This document shows positions 5,985 to 10,772 of a DNA stretch of 10,772 nt, piece by piece. The notes beneath the pieces are model-generated. The model ran no database searches. It saw only the letters and a list, made by a program, of their open reading frames with translations, and was not told the DNA's origin. A program made the translations under genes and the position numbers. Position 1 is the first letter of the stretch. Every line of letters begins with the position of its first letter. Source of the DNA: Spirochaetaceae bacterium (GTDB lineage Bacteria; Spirochaetota; Spirochaetia; SZUA-6; Fen-1364); assembly GCA_003170115.1 (NCBI GenBank), contig PMZS01000023.1, positions 1 through 10,772 on the forward strand. The letters run 5' to 3'.

Positions 5985-7066
5985 TTTTCGACCTCCTGCT
6001 GATAGTACGCTCGAAGCTGCCCGAACACCTTTTCCACGTGACCGACCCTCTCCCCGATCCCCATCCAACGCGCGACGCGGGGGGGGAAAAGAGAGCTTCG
6101 CGAGAAGGCGGTTGAAAGATGCTCGCCCTTCATCACCTTTTCCCGAATCTCTAAGATTTCCTGTTTCAAAGCCCTGTTTCCCGTCGCACCAGCCCCTTCC
6201 GAGAGCGCCTCGTCCACGCTCACTCCGGATGCCGTGAGGGTCTCCATGGCGAATGTGAAGTTCAGAAGCTCCCGCTGAATCAGAAAGGAAGCCACAAGCG
6301 GCACACGCAGGAAAAAAGCGTCGATCCGGACAGCAAGAGGCCCGCCCTTTTTCCGCGCCCGGGCGGCGCAGGCGCACATCGTTGCTGACCAGAGAACCAC
6401 GGCGGCGATGGCGACAAACGTCACGGAGAGGGAGCTCATCAGGGATTCGACCTTTCCGGCCATGCCGGGGCCGATCTGGGAGAAGATGTCGTGCAGACGG
6501 GGAAAGAGAAGCGTCACCGCGAGAACGGCGCTCATGATCGCGACGCTGAGAACAATGGCAGGGTACAACAGGGCCGTGCAGAGTCGTCCTTTCAGTCTTT
6601 TTTCGTCTCCCAGGTACGCGGAGAGCCGAGCGAACACCTGGTCGAGCGAACCGATTCTTTCTCCGATCCTCACCAAACCCCGGTAGACCGAGGGGAAGCT
6701 GCTTCCGGCGCTCTCCAATGCGCCCGCGAATGTGCTTCCTTTTCGAATCTTTTCCAAGAGGAGCGTTACGAGCTCGTTTCCCGCGCCGCGGCGTGAGACT
6801 GTTTGCGCAACCTCCAGCGAATCCTTCAATGACAGCCCTGAGCCGAGCATGAGAGTGAGCACGTCCGTGAGCTCCCTGACCACTGCACGGGAGTAGCGCC
6901 TTCCCCGTGGTTGGCCTGCGACTCCCTGCGGCAATTCCTTGACGGAAATCACAAAAAGGCTTTGCGCGGACAGCTCCCGGGCAAGCGGCTCCTCGGACAC
7001 CGATTCACGCAGAACCTCATCGATCTTTCCATTCCTGTCAGACACGCGACAGACGAAGACCGGCAT
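5861..7066 (-). CDS. gspF: Type II secretion system inner-membrane platform protein GspF
   Basis: A 401-residue polytopic protein, the usual length, with two T2SSF domains (about 62-185 and 265-388) and three membrane helices (about 164-190, 214-236, 369-394). Typical motifs include MLGSGLSLKDSLE (73-85), FPSVYRGLVRIGERIGSLD (124-142), ALLYPAIV (165-172), its second-domain counterpart ETLTASGVSVDEALSEG (275-291) and RWMGIGERVGHVE (333-345). The C-terminus IVPIFSLYGNVL is normal for the family. GspF anchors the base of the growing pseudopilus and couples to the GspE motor. Its ATG overlaps the gspE stop by one base (TGATG). A C8 homopolymer at 6079-6086 lies in the coding sequence at Pro328-Pro329, in frame here. 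The 3' end probably overlaps the start of gspG. Confidence 0.95.
   Translation of the reverse strand: MPVFVCRVSDRNGKIDEVLRESVSEEPLARELSAQSLFVISVKELPQGVAGQPRGRRYSRAVVRELTDVLTLMLGSGLSLKDSLEVAQTVSRRGAGNELVTLLLEKIRKGSTFAGALESAGSSFPSVYRGLVRIGERIGSLDQVFARLSAYLGDEKRLKGRLCTALLYPAIVLSVAIMSAVLAVTLLFPRLHDIFSQIGPGMAGKVESLMSSLSVTFVAIAAVVLWSATMCACAARARKKGGPLAVRIDAFFLRVPLVASFLIQRELLNFTFAMETLTASGVSVDEALSEGAGATGNRALKQEILEIREKVMKGEHLSTAFSRSSLFPPRVARWMGIGERVGHVEKVFGQLRAYYQQEVEKWIHRLMTLIEPALIVVLGLLIILFVVFFIVPIFSLYGNVL
5985..5997 (-). promoter_or_regulatory. Shine-Dalgarno for GTG start of gspG, inside gspF
   Basis: On the minus strand AGGAGGT is followed by 6 nt (CGAAAA) and then GTG. This is near-optimal in sequence and spacing and is in the gspG frame. 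It encodes part of QQEVEKW of GspF in the other frame, so it could be fortuitous. It matters because it precedes the only canonical start codon near the gspG leader. Confidence 0.5.
6079..6086 (-). repeat. C8 homopolymer tract within gspF (in frame)
   Basis: Eight consecutive G on the plus strand (C on the coding strand), encoding SLFPPRV in GspF. The gspF frame continues correctly through it. Gain of one C would move translation into the frame that is open all the way to the end of gspG. Confidence 0.95.
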
Positions 7067-8553
7067 CAGTTCACCACCGCGCTTTCGACCTCGGCCAGAG
7101 TGGTTGCCCCTTCGATCGCCTTCCGCAGACCATGCTGCAGGAGGCTCACGAATCCCTTCGTTTTCAGATACTCCGTGATGACCGCCGCGCGCGCTCCCTT
7201 CAGAATCAAATCCTCCATCGACTCATCGGAAGCGAATGCCTCGGTGATCGCCGTGCGGCCCCTGAACCCGGTCCCGTCGCAGGCGTCGCAGCCTTCTCCG
7301 CGGAAAAGGCGAGTCGCGGAGAGCCCATGCCTGTTCAACAGCTCCTTTTCCTCCCTGCCCGGTTTCACGGGCCGGGAGCAGGAGGCGCAGATCGTGCGCA
7401 CGAGCCGCTGTGCAATGGCCCCCCGGAGCACCGCTGCCATGAGATAAGGCTCAACGCCCATGTTCCGAAGTCTCGGTATCACTGACACCGCGTCATTCGT
7501 GTGCAGCGTGGAGAGCACGAGGTGGCCGGTGAGAGCCGCCCGGACCGAAAGCTCCGCCGTGGGAGAGTCACGAATCTCACCGACCATGACAATGTCGGGA
7601 TCCTGCCGGAGCACTCGCCTCAAGAGGGACTCAAAGGTCAACCCGATCTTCTCATGAGTCTGGATCTGGCCCACACCCGGGATGACGTACTCCACCGGAT
7701 CTTCGATGGTGACTACATTGACGCTTTCCGATGCCAGCTCCCTGAGCACCGCGTTCAGCGTGGTCGTCTTGCCGCTCCCTGTCGGTCCGGTTGCCAGAAC
7801 AAGGCCATGGGGGACCGCCACGAGCCTGCGAATCAGACGGAGGCACTCCGAATCGATACCCAGGTCGGCAAGCCCTGGCGGGGTGCCGTTCGTATTGAAG
7901 AGACGAAGAACGATTGATTCCCCCGCGGCGATGGGGACGATCGATACCCGCACGTCGCAGGTTCCCTCGCCGAGATGAACGGAAATCCTCCCGTCCTGGG
8001 GAAGTCTCCGCTCCATGATGTTCAAATTCGCCATGATCTTTATCCGCGAGGCGACGCCGGGGAACGTGTCCTTGTCAATTCGGGCGACCGTCTGCAGAAC
8101 TCCATCAATGCGGTAGCGCAACCGCGCGTCCTCGGAAAAGGATTCGATATGAATGTCCGAAGCCCCCTTTCTGATGGCCTCGATCATGAGACTGTTGACC
8201 AGGTTCACTATCGGGGCGTCGTGTGCCAGCCTGTCGAGGAGGATCCTTTCATCGTCAATCGCGACGTCGCGGGAGGGTTCGGTTTCCAGGGTTGAAAGCC
8301 GCTTTCCCAGGTAGGCGGCAAGCTCCGTACGGTCGATGCGAAAGAACTGAACCGGCTTGTCGTGGAAGCTTGTCAGGTATTGCAGGATCGCCTTGTCGCG
8401 GGGATCGCACACACCCACGACCACTTCCTTCTCATCCTCTTTCAACTTGATCACGGAGTGCGCCTCGATATATTCCAGCGGGTACTGACCATCGGGCTCG
8501 GGCAGCGGCATGAACCGGGCAAGGGAATGTTGTTTCGAGAAATCTCCTTCCAT
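7066..8553 (-). CDS. gspE: Type II secretion system ATPase GspE
   Basis: A 495-residue cytoplasmic secretion ATPase, the normal GspE length. An N-terminal domain (about 1-105) binds the platform. It is followed by the N2 PAS-like region (112-220, with IRKGASDIHIES at 127-138) and the RecA-like motor. Motifs seen: Walker A GPTGSGKTT (256-264), Asp box VVTIEDPVEYV (280-290), Walker B DIVMVGEIRD (320-329) with catalytic Glu326, and His box LTGHLVLSTLHTND (341-354). The zinc tetracysteine is complete: C389-x2-C392 and C422-x2-C425. It hydrolyses ATP to drive GspG polymerisation. The ATG at 8553 is chosen; a TTG at 8556 immediately before it has better spacing to GGGAG, so a one-residue longer product is possible. 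It follows the gspD stop directly and overlaps gspF by one base. Confidence 0.97.
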   Translation of the reverse strand: MEGDFSKQHSLARFMPLPEPDGQYPLEYIEAHSVIKLKEDEKEVVVGVCDPRDKAILQYLTSFHDKPVQFFRIDRTELAAYLGKRLSTLETEPSRDVAIDDERILLDRLAHDAPIVNLVNSLMIEAIRKGASDIHIESFSEDARLRYRIDGVLQTVARIDKDTFPGVASRIKIMANLNIMERRLPQDGRISVHLGEGTCDVRVSIVPIAAGESIVLRLFNTNGTPPGLADLGIDSECLRLIRRLVAVPHGLVLATGPTGSGKTTTLNAVLRELASESVNVVTIEDPVEYVIPGVGQIQTHEKIGLTFESLLRRVLRQDPDIVMVGEIRDSPTAELSVRAALTGHLVLSTLHTNDAVSVIPRLRNMGVEPYLMAAVLRGAIAQRLVRTICASCSRPVKPGREEKELLNRHGLSATRLFRGEGCDACDGTGFRGRTAITEAFASDESMEDLILKGARAAVITEYLKTKGFVSLLQHGLRKAIEGATTLAEVESAVVN

Positions 8554-8556
8554 CAA

Positions 8557-10720
8557 TCAATGCTCCCGTACGAACTTCTGATAGAGCGCCTCCATTCGAA
8601 CGCCCTCGTCAGTTGCCCCGTGCGCGGGATACTCCACATGGGGAACGATGTAGATGACAAGCTCATCGTTGGAAATCGTGTCGTTTCTGCTCTGGAACAG
8701 GAGCCCCAGGAGCGGGATGTCCCCGAGAACCGGCGTTTTTTCGACGGTGACGGTCTTCTCCTGCTGGATGAGCCCGCCGATCACCACCGGCGTGCCGGAG
8801 ACGGTACGCACATTCGTGCTCACTATTTTCTCCGACGTGGAAGGAGGATTGCCCGTTGTTCCGGAGAGATCCGCCCCCTGCTTGGACACGGTGGAAGCAA
8901 CCCTCATGGTGATCATTCCGTCGCCTGACACCCAACCGTTCATGCTGACAAGGAGACCAGAGGTGATTTCGCGTGTCACGCCAGTGCCCTGGAGCTGCTG
9001 CGTACTGGTGTTCAGCTCCAGGTCCCGGTATCGGGAAGTGAGCGTGTTCTGGAACTTGATTTCCTGGCCCGAGAGACCGTTGAGAGTCGTGTCCGCAAGG
9101 ACATTTGCCTTGTTGTTGCTCAAGTCGAGGTTGAGATTGACCGCAAAAAGCGTACCAAAAGTGGACACCACGTTGAAGTTGAGTTGGAGCAGCTTTCCGA
9201 TGGTGCCGAGAAACGCGGCGGTCTGCGACGTACCGCTCAGCGTGCTGCTTGACGCCGACGCGCTCCACGTCAGGCTTTCCCCGTTCTGGAACTCGATCAC
9301 CAGGAGCTCGTATCGGATCTGCGGCGTGGGACGATCCAGCGCCTCCAGCTCCCGCCTGAATTGCCGCAGCTTGTCCTCCGAGCCGTTGAAAAACACGAGG
9401 GTCGAATCTCCCGTGGCCTGTACGTCGTCCTTCGATGCCGAGGGGGGGGAGATTTTTCAACAGATAATCCGACTGGATATATTTCAGGCAGAAAGGAGTG
9501 CCGCCGTGTTTCTTGTCAACCAGGTCGATGAAGTCATCGAGGGATTTCTTGTTCTCCGGCGACATGAGCATGACGAAGGAGTTCTCCTGCGGAAGAGCTA
9601 CGGGCTTGATCCCGCAGAGCGGGGACGGGAGCAGTGTGAGGAAATCATTCACTTTCAGGTAACTCAGGTTGAAGCGGTAATACTTTTTCTGCTCCAGGGG
9701 GCGGTCGAGGTCTTTGATGAACTCTTCCAAAGGGTCGATTTCCTGGGCGCTGCCCGAGAGAATGACCGTGTTCGTGTTCTTGTCCAGGCGGTACAGGTTC
9801 TGTCCCGCGAGATCCTGCGGGAGAAGATTGGGCAGATCCTGCACCGAGAGGTAGGTGAGCGCGACGGAACGGACGGTCTTGAGCTTTTTCATCACATCCG
9901 CGCGCTGGATCTCGAATACGTAATACACCCCGTTCTCCACCGAGAAGTCCGCCGTGGCCTGGTCAAGGATCAACCGGAGGAACTGTTCGAGCTTCTTGTT
10001 GGCGAAATGCAGATTCTCGAGGATTGCGTCACTTCGGAGGAAGAGCGAGTACTCCACCCCCGCCTTCTGGAAGACCTCGCCCAGGAGATCCCGCAGGCGG
10101 GCCTTCTCAATGTTGATGCTGAAGAGTCCGTCCCGATAGCTGACGAGGGTTCCAGGCTTGTCAACCCTGCCATCAGTTCTTGCGGTCGCGTCCAGCCGCT
10201 TGATGTAGTGAAAGCCCTCCCCGGTTTCCACGCGGTAGTCGGGGAAGCGTTTCACGATCATTTCCAGGATTTTTTCCGGCGGTGAATTCTCAACGTGGAT
10301 GGTGATGTTTTCTCTGGGGAGCGCGTCGAAGAGGATTGTCTTTCCGATGCTGCGGGAAAGCGCATTTACGATCAGTCTCAACTCCACGTCCTCGGCGTCC
10401 AACGTCGCGGTGCCGGTGCTTTTGTTCCCGCTCGCACGAACCCGGGAGACGTAGAAGATGCTTCCTTCCTTCCAGTAGTACATCCTGCAGGTTGAAAGAA
10501 ATATCTTGAGCGCGGTCTCGAAATCTGTTTCGTTGAAATAGTAGGAGGCGTTTCCACTCACCGTCTCGTCGGGCACGATTGACCGGCCGGACGCTTGCGC
10601 AATGGCAAGCAGGATGTCGACAATGGCCTGATTCTTGAACTCCATTTCCTTGATCCGCTGAGCGGGTGCCGTGGCCGAAAACGCCAGGAACCCAACGAAG
10701 AATACGGCGGCGCACTTCAT
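8557..10720 (-). CDS. gspD: Type II secretion system secretin GspD, frameshifted at a C8 tract
   Basis: The outer-membrane channel of the system. Reading 10720-9443 and then 9441-8557, which removes one C from the C8 tract, gives a continuous 720-residue secretin. It has a signal peptide (1-20, ending APA) with no lipobox, and three N-terminal STN/N0-like alpha-beta modules (about 21-95, 104-176, 194-272). NolW-type N domains follow (about 282-341, 345-404 and 410-470). The beta-barrel secretin domain runs from about 471 (QIRYELLVIEFQNG) through GTPVVIGGLIQQE and TPVLGDIPLLGLLFQS to ELVIYIVPHV. As written, translation from 10720 leaves the correct frame after Leu-Pro-Pro (residue 426) and runs on in a meaningless open frame to about 8663, losing the whole barrel. 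The second part alone has no good start. Either a sequence error or a real, possibly reversible, frameshift. It begins in an ATGA overlap with the upstream gene. Confidence 0.92.
9442..9449 (-). repeat. C8 homopolymer tract at the gspD frameshift
   Basis: Eight G on the plus strand (C on the coding strand). The secretin frame upstream (LKNLPP) and downstream (SASKDDVQATGDSTLVFFNG) join exactly if the tract has seven C. The frame break is therefore located here and explained by a one-base tract-length difference. Confidence 0.93.
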
Positions 10721-10772
10721 ATGAAGAGCCTCACGCCCAGCACATCCCCGCAGTGGATGGCCAGCACAGTCC
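10717..10772 (-). CDS. C-terminal end of an unrecognised gene upstream of gspD (partial)
   Basis: In the frame ending in TGA at 10719-10717 the visible 17 residues read TVLAIHCGDVLGVRLFI, with no stop up to the window edge. The TGA overlaps the gspD ATG as ATGA, the typical coupled-operon junction, which supports a real gene ending here. The fragment is too short to identify. Confidence 0.55.
   Translation of the reverse strand, partial: TVLAIHCGDVLGVRLFI

Noticed and set aside
5985..6377. The gspG frame stays open far upstream, to an ATG at 6377, suggesting a 304-residue protein
   Set aside because: The residues in this stretch are Arg/Gly/Pro-rich nonsense read out of frame from gspF, whose own frame is strongly conserved here. 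A fusion is only relevant if a frameshift occurs.
8663..9441. The out-of-frame continuation of the upstream gspD part as a genuine C-terminus
   Set aside because: The translated residues have no secretin or other domain character, while the alternate frame over the same bases is a full secretin barrel domain.
8654..10285. A 543-codon plus-strand open frame antisense to gspD
   Set aside because: It lies opposite a clearly recognisable secretin, has no ribosome binding site of note or known motif, and reflects codon bias of the minus-strand gene.
1..10772. CRISPR array, mobile element, tRNA or rRNA, defence or toxin-antitoxin system
   Set aside because: No direct-repeat array, transposase, integrase, RNA gene or defence-type motif is visible. 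Nearly all bases are used by the secretion operon and its two neighbours.

Overview
The window holds one long, tightly packed minus-strand operon for a type II secretion system (T2SS), with two further genes at its downstream (left) end. The organism is a diderm (Gram-negative type) bacterium, because a secretin and a complete inner-membrane assembly platform are encoded. Base composition looks moderately GC-rich by eye. The divergent gene order (D-E-F-G-small pseudopilin-J-K-L-M-C-like-TPR lipoprotein), the secretin style and a small YjfB-like gene made me think of a free-living spirochaete-type lineage. That is only an impression and no marker gene here fixes the taxon.

Layout, read in the direction of transcription from right to left. 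At 10772-10717 is the last part of an unrecognised gene that overlaps gspD by ATGA. Then come gspD (10720-8557, outer-membrane secretin, frameshifted at a C8 tract), gspE (8553-7066, ATPase) and gspF (7066-5861, platform membrane protein). They are followed by gspG (5984-5463, major pseudopilin, start problematic), a 71-residue minimal pseudopilin (5475-5260), a gspJ-like minor pseudopilin (5282-4773), gspK (4776-3760), gspL (3760-2606) and gspM-like (2616-2098). The operon ends with a gspC/HR-domain-like gene (2117-1665) and a lipoprotein with a beta-sandwich domain and TPR-like helices (1662-970). Every junction overlaps or is separated by 3 nt or less, so the set is probably one translationally coupled transcript.

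To the left, a small plus-strand gene (760-951) converges on the operon's end with an 18-nt gap. A minus-strand phosphoesterase lipoprotein gene (668 to beyond base 1) diverges from it across a 91-bp promoter region. Secreted phosphoesterases of this general kind are known T2SS cargo elsewhere, so the neighbour may be a substrate.

How the genes work together: GspE drives polymerisation of GspG on the GspF/L/M platform, GspK/J and the short pseudopilin form the tip, the GspC-like protein may link to the secretin, and the terminal TPR lipoprotein is a candidate pilotin because GspD has no lipobox. I saw no prepilin peptidase, no separate gspH, no RNA genes, no mobile element and no CRISPR. The unusual points are the C8-tract frameshift in gspD, a second C8 tract in gspF, a gspG whose only canonical start is a GTG deep inside gspF, Trp+1 pseudopilins and a pseudopilin with almost no globular domain. 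I see no wholly new system; this is a divergent T2SS.
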